From Anaeramoeba ignava (lineage: Eukaryota; Metamonada; Anaeramoebidae): DNA of 64,000 nucleotides. The notes beneath the pieces were generated by a model, which did not search any database, had not been told where the DNA came from, and saw nothing but the letters and a program-made list of their open reading frames with translations. Made by a program: the position numbers and the translations under genes. The stretch's first letter is position 1. Each line of letters starts with the position of its first letter. Positions 23,691 through 33,558 of the stretch are shown here, one piece after another. The stretch spans positions 53,278 through 117,277 of the forward strand of contig JAPDFW010000143.1 of the NCBI GenBank assembly GCA_028826165.1, given 5' to 3'.

Positions 23691-25625
23691 ATGAGTTTTG
23701 AACAATATCAAAAATATATTTTATTTCGAACACAATTAGGAATACTTTATTTCAAACAAGGAAAATATGAAAAATCATTTGAATGTTTAAAAATATATTC
23801 AGAAGAAGAAATCAAAAAAACTATTATTGAAACAAAACCAAAAAAAATAACTGAATTTTTAGAATTAAAAGATTTTCCAAATTATTTTATTAAAAAAACT
23901 CAAATAATTCAAATACAAAAGAAATTCACACCAAAAATACAATCAGGATATTTGATTTTCTCTTTGCTTTTGCATAAATTTCAAAGAACTGAGGAATCAA
24001 TTCAAATTTTAAAATTTTTCAAGTCAAATTTAAATGAAAATATTCAAGTTAATTTTCTTTTAGGTTATTTTTATCTTTCATTGAAAAATTATCAAAAAGC
24101 AGAAAAATATTTGATTTTAGTCATAATTTCACAAGAACAAAATCAATTCAAATCAAAAGCTTATCTTTTTCTTTCTATTGCTTTGTTTAATCAATCAAAA
24201 TTCAAAGATTCTCTTTCTATAATTGAACAATTTGAAAATAATTTAAACAAAAATTTGAAAATTAGTTCAGATAAAAATCATGATCAAGAAGCTTTATTTA
24301 ATAATTTTTTAACAGAATATTTACCTGAATTAAGTCGAATTCAACAAGCAAGAAATATTTTGATTGAAAAATTAAATCCAAATCAAAAATTAAATCCAAA
24401 TCAAAAATTAAATCCAAATCAAAAATTAAATCCAAATCAAAAATTAAATCCAAATCAAAAATTAAATCCAAATCAAAAATTAAATCCAAATGAAGAATTA
24501 AATCCAAATGAAGAATTAAATTTAAATCAAAAATTAAATTTAAATCAAAAATTAAATTTAAATCAAAAATTAAATTTAAATCAAAAATTAAATTTAAATC
24601 AAAAATTAAATTTAAATCAAAAATTAAATTCAAATCAAAAATTAAATTCAAATCAAAAATTAAATTTAAATCAAAATTTAAATTTAAATCAAAAATTAAA
24701 TTCAAATCAAAAATCAAATTCAAATGAATTGAATTTAAATCAAAAATATATTTCAAATCAAGAATTCATTGCTAATATAAGAAAAGAAATTGAAAAAGAT
24801 TCTTCTTTTAATTTAAATATATTGAATGATTTACAAAAAAATTTCGAAAATTATTTCCAAAAACATCAAGTTATCAATCAAATTATCCTTTCCAAAATTT
24901 ATTTTATATTTTCTAAATATTATTTTCAGAATAAATTATATGAAAAAGCAAATGAATTTTGTGAAAAATCATTGATTCACAATTCAGTTGATAAAAATAT
25001 ATATATTATGTTAGCATTGATAGCTAAAGAAAGGAAAGATTTCGAACAAGAAATGAAAATAATCAAGATTTATTTCAAGATTTATGAAGATTATCGAAGA
25101 TTTATTGAAATTCCATGGATTAATCGAGTAAAAATTTTTGGAAGATATTTCCAAAAAAATAAAGAATTAAATGAAGTGATTGATTTTTCAAAAGAGAATA
25201 AATTAGTAATTAGTATTCAAGAAGCAAATAAATATTTGAAGAATATATTCAAGAAAATTCACAATTCAGATGATAATTTTCCAAAAATACTCACTTATAA
25301 AGGATTCTATTTCAAAAATAATAAGTTATTTTCAATTAAAATGAAAAGCAAAGAATCTCAAAAATTTTCAAAATGTCGAAAATTATGTGAAAATATAGAA
25401 CTTATTAAAAATAGATTTTCTCATCAAATTGAAGAAGTTAGTCAATTTTTTTTAGAACAACATATTCCACATGGTTTATTATTACAAAGCAGTTTTTTTT
25501 ATGAAAATAAGATTTATATTTGGCATTTTTTCAAAGTGACTTTTTGTGATTTTTTAACAGGAAAGAAAACTCAATGGGAAAAGATTGATGCTAATGATAA
25601 AAAGAAAATTACGAGAAAAAATTAA
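23691..25625 (+). CDS. TPR-repeat protein with (KLNPNQ)n insertion
   Basis: I start at ATG 23691 (MSFEQYQKYILFRTQ). The earlier in-frame codons at 23637 encode only Phe from a T-rich leader. Tetratricopeptide-like helix pairs are visible at the N-terminus (TQLGILYFKQGKYEKSFECL, NFLLGYFYLSLKNYQKAEKY, AYLFLSIALFNQSKFKDSLS) and again after the insert (LYEKANEFCEKSLIHNSVDK, IYIMLALIAKERKDFEQEMK). Between them lies a minisatellite-encoded Lys-Leu-Asn-x-Asn-Gln run of about 120 residues. The C-terminal about 130 residues (GLLLQSSFFYENKIYIWHFF) are unrecognised. TPRs mediate protein-protein contacts; the partner is unknown. About 644 residues, no introns. Confidence 0.75.
   Translation: MSFEQYQKYILFRTQLGILYFKQGKYEKSFECLKIYSEEEIKKTIIETKPKKITEFLELKDFPNYFIKKTQIIQIQKKFTPKIQSGYLIFSLLLHKFQRTEESIQILKFFKSNLNENIQVNFLLGYFYLSLKNYQKAEKYLILVIISQEQNQFKSKAYLFLSIALFNQSKFKDSLSIIEQFENNLNKNLKISSDKNHDQEALFNNFLTEYLPELSRIQQARNILIEKLNPNQKLNPNQKLNPNQKLNPNQKLNPNQKLNPNQKLNPNEELNPNEELNLNQKLNLNQKLNLNQKLNLNQKLNLNQKLNLNQKLNSNQKLNSNQKLNLNQNLNLNQKLNSNQKSNSNELNLNQKYISNQEFIANIRKEIEKDSSFNLNILNDLQKNFENYFQKHQVINQIILSKIYFIFSKYYFQNKLYEKANEFCEKSLIHNSVDKNIYIMLALIAKERKDFEQEMKIIKIYFKIYEDYRRFIEIPWINRVKIFGRYFQKNKELNEVIDFSKENKLVISIQEANKYLKNIFKKIHNSDDNFPKILTYKGFYFKNNKLFSIKMKSKESQKFSKCRKLCENIELIKNRFSHQIEEVSQFFLEQHIPHGLLLQSSFFYENKIYIWHFFKVTFCDFLTGKKTQWEKIDANDKKKITRKN
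24373..24735 (+). repeat. 18-bp coding minisatellite (AAATTAAATCCAAATCAA)n
   Basis: About 20 copies of an 18-bp unit preserve the TPR gene reading frame. Each encodes KLNPNQ, KLNLNQ or KLNSNQ, with subtype blocks (CCA, then TTA, then TCA in the variable codon). The block order suggests stepwise unit amplification. Confidence 0.9.
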
Positions 25626-26323
25626 AATTCATTTATAAATCAAAATCAAAATTAAAATTCATTTAAAAATTAAAATTCATTTAAAAATTAAAATTCATTT
25701 AAAAATGAAATTAAAATTCATTTATAAATTAAAATTAAAATTCAAATTAAAATTAAAATTAAAATTAAAATTCAAATTAAAATTAAAATTAAAATTCATT
25801 TAAAAATTGAAATTCATTTATAAATTAAAATTCATTTATAAATTAAAATTCATTTATAAATGAAATTAAAATTAAAATTAAAATTCATTTATAAATTAAT
25901 ATTAAAATTCAAATTAATATTATAATTCATTTATAAAATTAAAATTAAAATTCATTTATAAATTAATATTAAAATTCATTTATAAAATTAAAATTAAAAT
26001 TAAAATTAATATTAAAATTAAAATTCATTTATAAATCAAAATCAAAATTAAAATTAATATTAAAATTAAAATTCATTTATAAATCAAAATCAAAATTAAA
26101 ATTAAAATTCATTTATAAATCAAAATCAAAATTCAAATTAAAATTCAAAATTAAAATTAAAATTAAAATTAAAATTAAAATTCAAATTAAAATTAATATT
26201 CAAATTAAAATTAAAATAAAAATTAAAATTCATTTATAAATGAAATTAAAATTTTTTTCCGATTTTCATTTTTTTCATTTTTTTTCATTTTCATTTTTTT
26301 TAAAAAAGAAAAATATTAAAAAA
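25626..26323. repeat. AAAATTCATTTATAAATTAA repeat, intergenic
   Basis: A degenerate 20-30 bp repeat of AAAATTCATTTATAAAT and AAATTAAAATT between TPR and CWF19L2 genes, then a T-rich stretch immediately before the CWF19L2 start. No gene seen. Confidence 0.75.
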
Positions 26324-28783
26324 ATGTCAAATTCAGAAAACACTGAAGAAAAACCAAAAATACAACGAGAAGAATGGATGCTTATGGGATTAAGTCGGGA
26401 GAAAAAAGAAAACCGAGAGGAAGAGAAAAAAGTGAAGGAAGAAAAACGAAGAGCAAGAGAATTAAATCCATACATTTCAATAGGAGGACTTCCAAGTGAA
26501 AATAAAAATAAATCAAAAAACGATGATAAACAAAACAATAAAGCAGCTATGCTTTGGAAAATCAAAGCCTTAAAACGCGCAAAAGAAATTGCTGCGCAAC
26601 AAGGAAAAAATCTTAGACAGGTTATTGAGGAAAGATGGAATTATGATGATATTATTCAAGCTGAAAAATATTTAAATGATTTCCAAAAAAATCCTAAATC
26701 TTTTTTGAATTCTAAAAATAATTTTAAATCTAGATCTTCTGTTAATTCTTTTCATAAAAATGATGATAATCAATTTTCTTCAAATCAATTTTCTAAAATG
26801 AAGTTTCCAAAAAATAATATGACAACAAATTATTCAAAAATTATTCAAAAAATTATTCAAAAAATGAAAATCAAAATCAAAAATCAAAATCAAAATCAAA
26901 ATCAAAATCAAAATCAAAATCAAAATCAAAATCAAAATCAAAATCAAAATCAAAATCAAAATCAAAATCAAGAAAAATTATCTACAGATCAAATGAATAA
27001 AATTGCTGGTGATATATTAAAAGCTAAATTATCAAAAGATTTTAAAAAAGTTGAAGAACTTACAAAAATTCTTGAAAATGCAAAAAATCAAAATCAAAAC
27101 AAAAATGAAAATCAAAATCAAAATCATTCAAGAAATTATTCAAAAAATCAAAATGAAAATTATTCAAAAAATCAAAATGAAAATCATTCAAAAAATAATT
27201 CAAGAAATAATTCAAAAAATTATTCAAAAAATTATTCAAAAAATGAAAAACAAAATCAAAATCAAAATCAAAATCAAAATCAAGAAAAATTATCTACAGA
27301 TCAAATGAATAAAATTGCTGGTGATATATTAAAAGCTAAATTATCAAAAAATTTTAAAAAAGTTGAAGAACTTACAAAAATTCTTGAAAATGCAAAAAAT
27401 CAAAATCAAAACCAAAATGAAAATCATTCAAGAAATCAATCAAGAAATTATTCAGAAAATTATTCAAAAAATAATTCAAGAAATTATTCAAAAAATCAAA
27501 ATGAAAATTATTCAAAAAATTATTCAGAAAATTATTCAAAAAATGAAAAACAAAATCAAAATAAAAATCAAAATCAAAATCAAAATCAAAATCAAGAAAA
27601 ATTATCTACAGATCAAATGAATAAAATTGCTGGTGATATATTAAAAGCTAAATTATCAAAAAATTTTAAAAAAGTTGAAGAACTTACAAAAATTCTTGAA
27701 AATGCAAAAAATCAAAATCAAAATCAAAATCAAAATCAAAATCAAAACCAAAATCAAAATCAAAATCATTCAAGAAATTATTCAAAAAATCAAAATGAAA
27801 ATTATTCAAAAAATGAAAATCCATTTCAAAATTATTCTCAAAATTATTCTGAAAATTATTCTGAAAATGAAAAAAAAAGAAAATCATCATACTCAAAATT
27901 CGCACAACTCAAAAAACAAGAAAAAAATGATTCAGGAAACTTTGTAGAAGCAATGCAAATGAACATATTAAAAAATCGAGATTATTCAGTTGAAGTTGAA
28001 TTTAATCCAAAAACAATGTCAGCTTACGAACCACAAAAATTTAATAAAAAAAGACAAAAAAAGGGAAGAAACAGAAAAAAACCAACAATAGAAGAATATC
28101 AACGAGAACAAGAGAAATTAAAACAACAATGCTCCTTTTGCATCTTCTCAACTTCAGAATACAAATCAACAAATCAAAAGCATCTTCTTGTTTCAGTTGG
28201 AGAAACAATACACATTTCTATACCTCCAAATGGATCACTTGTGAATGGACATTGCTATCTTATCCCAAATCAACACATCTCCTGCTTGCTAGATGTTGAT
28301 GAAAATGTTTGGGATGAAATTCAATCTTTTAAAAAATTACTTGTTAATATTTTCTCTAAACATGACAAGGAAGTTATTTTTTTTGAAACTTTTCTGAAAA
28401 CAAGACAAAATCATTCATTTCTTGAATGCGTTCCTTTGGATAAAAATATTCCAGATGATCCAATGCTTTATTTCCAAAAAGAAATTCAAGATTCTGAGAA
28501 AGAATGGTCAGAAAATATTAAGGTAATTGACACTCGAAAAAAAGGTTTTAGAAAATCTTTACCTTCTGGTTTATCTTATTTTAATGTTGAATTTGGACTT
28601 AATTATGGTTTTGCTCATGTAATTGAAAATGATTCTTCTTTTCCAAAATCTTTTGCTTATCGGATTATTTCTTCTCTTTTGGGTTTTGATGATATTTATT
28701 GGAGAACATTAAAATCACCTGGAATTCAAAAAGAAACTGATCAATCAAATCAATTAAAAATTTTAATTTCAAAAGCAATTTAA
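26324..28783 (+). CDS. CWF19L2: CWF19-like protein 2 (spliceosome-associated), with tandemly triplicated insert
   Basis: I start at ATG 26324 (MSNSENTEEKPKIQREEWML); in-frame codons upstream are a Phe-rich leader. The N-terminal part (REEWMLMGLSREK, ARELNPYISIGGLP) and the C-terminal part fit Cwf19L2/Drn1-type splicing factors. CwfJ domain 1 holds CSFCIFSTSE, VSVGETIHISIPPNGSLVNG, HCYLIPNQHISCLL and ECVPLDKNIPDDPMLYFQKE. CwfJ domain 2 holds RKSLPSGLSYFNVEFGLNYG and FAHVIENDSSFPKSF. This family acts with late or post-catalytic spliceosomes and lariat handling. The centre contains three nearly identical copies of EKLSTDQMNKIAGDILKAKL (starting about 26969, 27281 and 27593), separated by Asn/Gln/Ser-rich repeats. 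No introns. About 819 residues. Confidence 0.92.
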   Translation: MSNSENTEEKPKIQREEWMLMGLSREKKENREEEKKVKEEKRRARELNPYISIGGLPSENKNKSKNDDKQNNKAAMLWKIKALKRAKEIAAQQGKNLRQVIEERWNYDDIIQAEKYLNDFQKNPKSFLNSKNNFKSRSSVNSFHKNDDNQFSSNQFSKMKFPKNNMTTNYSKIIQKIIQKMKIKIKNQNQNQNQNQNQNQNQNQNQNQNQNQNQNQEKLSTDQMNKIAGDILKAKLSKDFKKVEELTKILENAKNQNQNKNENQNQNHSRNYSKNQNENYSKNQNENHSKNNSRNNSKNYSKNYSKNEKQNQNQNQNQNQEKLSTDQMNKIAGDILKAKLSKNFKKVEELTKILENAKNQNQNQNENHSRNQSRNYSENYSKNNSRNYSKNQNENYSKNYSENYSKNEKQNQNKNQNQNQNQNQEKLSTDQMNKIAGDILKAKLSKNFKKVEELTKILENAKNQNQNQNQNQNQNQNQNQNHSRNYSKNQNENYSKNENPFQNYSQNYSENYSENEKKRKSSYSKFAQLKKQEKNDSGNFVEAMQMNILKNRDYSVEVEFNPKTMSAYEPQKFNKKRQKKGRNRKKPTIEEYQREQEKLKQQCSFCIFSTSEYKSTNQKHLLVSVGETIHISIPPNGSLVNGHCYLIPNQHISCLLDVDENVWDEIQSFKKLLVNIFSKHDKEVIFFETFLKTRQNHSFLECVPLDKNIPDDPMLYFQKEIQDSEKEWSENIKVIDTRKKGFRKSLPSGLSYFNVEFGLNYGFAHVIENDSSFPKSFAYRIISSLLGFDDIYWRTLKSPGIQKETDQSNQLKILISKAI

Positions 28784-28957
28784 ATAATTAGATAAATAAT
28801 TAGATAAAAACTTTTCTTTTTTTTTAGGAATTTTTTTATCAAAAAGTTTTTTTTTTTGGTTTTTTCGAATAAAAAAAAATTATCAAAACGACATGAATAA
28901 AAGTTCTTTAAAAAAAAAAAATTCAACTGTTTTCATCCTTTTTTTTTTTTTTTTCGA
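28784..28957. other. Convergent 3' spacer
   Basis: 174 bp between CWF19L2 and G-alpha stop codons, with homopolymer T and A runs. No other feature seen. Confidence 0.35.
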
Positions 28958-30978
28958 TTAAATATCTCTTGATTCTTTTAACATCAATACTTTAACTTCA
29001 TCAAAAATTTTTTGAAAAGCATCTCTGTCAGTTGCACAAGTAAATTTAACATAAATATCTTTTTTATCAGGTCTTTTGTTTAATTCTTTAAATTTTTCTG
29101 TAATAAAAGCTGTTGCATTATCATAATCACAACCACCTTTTTTTTATTTATTTTTCAATTTAAATTTCTTATTAATTAATTAATTTTGTTTTATTTTTTG
29201 TTTTTTTGAATTTACCATCATATTCTGGAAAACACATTTTCAAATCTCTTGTTTGAATTTTTTTCTCAAAAATATCCTTCTTATTTAAGAATAAAATGAT
29301 CATAGAATTCACAAACCATCGACTATTGCAAAGTTCACCAAATAACATTAAAGATTCATACATCCGGTTTTGTCGATGATCTTCATATAACATTTGGTCA
29401 TATTCACTTAAAGAAGCGCAAAATATCATCACATTTACATTCTTTAAATAATTTTATTTTTTGAATTAATTTTATTTGTTTTCATGTAATTGAAAATATT
29501 TTGAATTAATTTTATTTTTTCAATTAATTTTATTTGTTTTCATGTAATTGAATTTTTATTTTTTTTTAATTTTATTTGTTTTCATGTAATTGAAAATATT
29601 TTGAAATAATTATTTTTTGAATTAATTTTATATTTTGAAATAATTTTATTTTTTGAATTAATTTTATTTTTTGAATTAATTTTATTTTTTGAATTAATTT
29701 TATTTTTTCAATTAATTTTATTTTTTCAATTAATTTTATTTGTTTTCATGTAATTGAAAATATTTTGAAATGCTTTTTTTTTGGTTTTAACAAACCTGAA
29801 AACAATGAATCCATTTTTTTCTTTCATTTCTTTGACCACCAACATCAAATAAACTAAATTTTCAATTTTCAATTTTCAAAATTAAAAATTAAAAATTAAT
29901 TCATTTATTTTTTGTTTAATTATTTACATAAATTTAACTCCTTCATATTCAAAAGGAACTTCAACAATTCCTGTTGTTTTAATTCTAGCTCTGAAAATAT
30001 CTTCATGAGTTGGGACATAATCATCACTTGTGATTCTTTCAAGATTTTCAAAAAAACTTTAAATAAAAATTAAATGATAAAAAAATTTAAATTTTTCATT
30101 TTAAAATTTTTGAATTTGTTTTGCTTTTTTTTTTACTATTGAGTTGAATCATGAATTTGAAATTCATTTGCTCTTTTAAATACTTGTTGAATTTTTTCAT
30201 CCTTCCATAAGATTTTTAATGAAGATATAACATCTGCTGTCAATTCTTCAGTTTCAATTTTTTCAATATGAGGCTAAAAGAAAAAAAAAATTTTGGAAAA
30301 AAAAATTATAAAAAAATTTGAAAATACATGAAATGTAATGAAATGAAAAAAAACAAACCTGTAAATAATCATCTAAAACAATTTCAAATTGGTGAGATGC
30401 TTCAACAAGAGCTCGCATTCCTTCAAGAATATTTATATGAATTGGTCCACGAAAATCAAGTAATTCATCATGTGAAAAATCTTGAACATGAAGTATTCTA
30501 ATTTGTCGAAGGATTGTTGATTTTCCTGAATCTCCAGCTCCTGTTCAATTTTTTTATTAAAAAAAAAATTATATTTATTTAAAAATTTTCTTATTTAATC
30601 CGGAATTGATATTTTTTTTAATTTATTTTTAAATTTATTTTTAATTTATTTAGATGGTTAATATGGCTAAAAAATTTATTTAAAATTATAATGTTGATAG
30701 TTTTTTTGTTTTTTTTTTGCTTTTTTAATTTGTTTTTTTTTTTGAATTAATTTCTTCATTTAGATTCGTTGATTTTAATAAAAAAAAAAAAACAAATCGA
30801 TTAAGAAAGTAAAATTTAAAAAAAAAAATAATTATAAATAATAAATAATAAATTGAAAAAAAAAAAAAAAAATTTAACCTAAAAGTAAAAGTTTCATTTG
30901 TTCAGGGACATTTGAATTTGAAACTGTAGGTTCATTTTCATTTGAATTTTCTTCACCATCTCTTGCACAATTCCCCAT
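28958..30978 (-). CDS. Heterotrimeric G protein alpha subunit
   Basis: Seven exons in consistent phase give 336 residues: 30978-30879, 30540-30359, 30273-30137, 30056-29928, 29853-29796, 29441-29216 and 29136-28958. MGNC at the N-terminus offers Gly2 for myristoylation and Cys4 for palmitoylation. GTPase motifs are all present: P-loop GAGDSGKST, switch I RARIKTTGI with the Arg and Thr, switch II DVGGQRNERKKW with the catalytic Gln, NKKD and TCAT. The helical domain lies between P-loop and switch I. It is membrane-associated and couples a receptor to effectors; class (Gi/Gq/other) cannot be assigned. The C-terminus KESRDI lacks a Cys ADP-ribosylation site. It faces away from the ankyrin-BTB gene across a 2.5-kb repeat. 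Confidence 0.95.
29442..29795. repeat. AATTAATTTTATTTTTTG repeat intron of G-alpha
   Basis: A 354-bp intron 5 composed of repeats of GAATTAATTTTATTTTTT and TGTTTTCATGTAATTGAA. The latter phrase recurs at least four times. No coding potential. Confidence 0.6.
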
Positions 30979-31179
30979 TAAAGATAAAAGAAAAGTAAAA
31001 TTATAATAAAAGATAAAAGAAAATAAAAGAAAAAGAAAAAATTCTAACAAAAAAAAAATGAAAAATAAAATTAAAAAAAAAAATATTAAAAAAAAAAAAA
31101 ATTTTTTTAAAAATTTCCTTTTTAAATAATAATTTTTCCACAATTAAAATCAATAATAATTTTCCAAAATAATTCCCCC

Positions 31180-33535
31180 AAATAATTTAATAAATCTTTT
31201 AAATAATTTATTAAATTTTTAAAATAAATTTTTAAATCAATTTTTAAATCAATTTTTAAATCAATTTTTAAATCAATCTTTAAATCAATTTCCAAATCAA
31301 TTTCCAAATCAATTTCCAAATAAATTTCCAAATAAATTTTTAAATAAATTTTTAAATCAATTTTTAAATAAATTTTTAAATAAATTTTTAAATAAATTTT
31401 TAAATAAATTTTTAAATCAATTTTTAAATCAATTTCCAAATAAATTTTTAAATCAATTTTTAAATAAATTTTTTAAATCAATTTTTAAATAAATTTTAAA
31501 TCAATTTTTAAATAAATTTTTAAATTTTTAATTTTTAAATAAATTTTTAAATCAATTTTTAAATAAATTTTAAATTTTAAATCAATTAAATTTTTAAATC
31601 AATTTTTAAATAAATTTTTAAATAAATTTTAAATAAATTTTTAAATCAATTTTTAAATAAATTTTTAAATCAATTTTTAAATCAATTTTTAAATCAATTT
31701 TTAAATAAATTTTTAAATAAATTTTTAAATCAATTTCCAAATAAATTTCCAAATAAATTTTTAAATCAATTTTTAAATCAATTTTTAAATAAATTTTTAA
31801 ATCAATTTTTAAATAAATTTTTAAATAAATTTTTAAATCAATTTTTAAATAAATTTTTAAATAAATTTTTAAATCAATTTCCAAATAAATTTTTAAATAA
31901 ATTTTTAAATAAATTTTTAAATCAATTTCCAAATAAATTTTTAAATCAATTTTTAAATAAATCTTTAAATAAATTTTTAAATAAATTTTTAAATCAATTT
32001 TTAAATCAATTTTTAAATAAATTTCCAAATAAATTTTTAAATCAATTTTTAAATAAATTTTTAAATCAATTTTTAAATAAATTTCCAAATCAATTTTTAA
32101 ATCAATTTTATTCCACTTTTTTTAAATAAATTTTTAAATCAATTTTTAAATCAATTTTTAAATAAATTTTTAAATCAATTTTTAAATCAATTTTTAAATA
32201 AATTTTTAAATCAATTTTTAAATAAATTTTTAAATCAATTTTTAAATCAATTTTTAAATAAATTTTTAAATAAATTTTTAAATAAATTTTTAAATAAATT
32301 TTTAAATCAATTTCCAAATAAATTTTTAAATCAATTTTTAAATCAATTTTTAAATCAATTTTTAAATCAATTTTTAAATCAATTTTTAAATAAATTTTTA
32401 AATAAATTTTTAAATAAATTTTTAAATAAATTTTTAAATAAATTTTTAAATCAATTTTTAAATAAATTTTTAAATAAATTTTTAAATCAATTTTTAAATA
32501 AATTTTTAAATCAATTTTTAAATAAATTTTTAAATCAATTTTTAAATCAATTTTATTCCACTTTTTTTAAATAAATTTTTAAATCAATTTTTAAATAAAT
32601 TTTAAATAAATTTTTAAATCAATTTTTAAATCAATTTTTAAATCAATTTTTAAATCAATTTTTAAATAAATTTTTAAACCAATTTTTAAATCAATTTTTA
32701 AATCAATTTCCAAATAAATTTTTAAATCAATTTTTAAATAAATTTTTAAATAAATTTTTAAATAAATTTTTAAATAAATTTTTAAATAAATTTTTAAATT
32801 TTTAAATCAATTTTAAATCAATTTTAAATCAATTTTTAAATAAATTTTTAAATAAATTTTTAAATAAATTTTTAAATAATTTTTAAATCAATTTCAAATA
32901 AATTTTTAAATCAATTTTTAAATCAATTTTTAAATCAATTTTTAAATAAATTTTTAAATAAATTTTTAAATCCAATTTTAAATCAATTTTTAAATCCCAA
33001 TTTTTAAATCAATTTTTAAATAAATTTTAAATAAATTTTTAATAAATTTTTAATAAATTTTAAATAAATTTTTAATAAATTTTTAAATAAATTTTTAAAA
33101 TTTTCAAATAAATTTTTAAAAAATTTTAAATCCAATTTTTAAAAATAAAAATTTTTAAATAAATTTTTAAATAAATTTTTAATCAATTTCCAAATAAATT
33201 TCCAAATCAATTTTTTAAATAAATTTTTAAATAAATTTTATTCCACTTTTTTTAAATCAATTCTTAAATAAATTTTTAAATAAATTTTTAAATAAATTTT
33301 AAAATAAATTTCCAAATCAATTTTTAAATCAATTTTTAAATAAATTTTATTCCACTTTTTTTAAATCAATTTTTTCAAATTTTAAATAAATTTTTAAATA
33401 AATTTTTAAATCAATTTTTAAATCAATTTTTAAATCAATTTTTAAATAAATTTTATTCCACTTTTTTTAAATCAATTTTTAAATCAATTTTTTCAAATTT
33501 TAAATAAATTTTTAAATAAATTTTTTCAAATTTTA
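31180..33535. repeat. 2.3-kb array of 12-bp repeats (TTTTTAAATCAA / TTTTTAAATAAA) in divergent intergenic DNA
   Basis: Nearly 200 copies of a 12-bp unit with three interchangeable variants (TTTTTAAATCAA, TTTTTAAATAAA, TTTCCAAATAAA). It is interrupted five times by TTTTATTCCACTTTTTTTAA (near 32108, 32550, 33238, 33346 and 33448). Frames over 100 codons of Ile/Asp/Leu/Lys on the minus strand arise because 12 is a multiple of 3. It lies between the starts of the G-alpha and ankyrin genes. Confidence 0.92.
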
Positions 33536-33558
33536 AATTTCATTTTTCATTTTTAATA

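Noticed and set aside
31122-32317. Long minus-strand frames of Ile/Asp/Leu/Lys
   Set aside because: They are read through a 12-bp satellite lacking in-frame stops; no start context, no composition change, no complexity.
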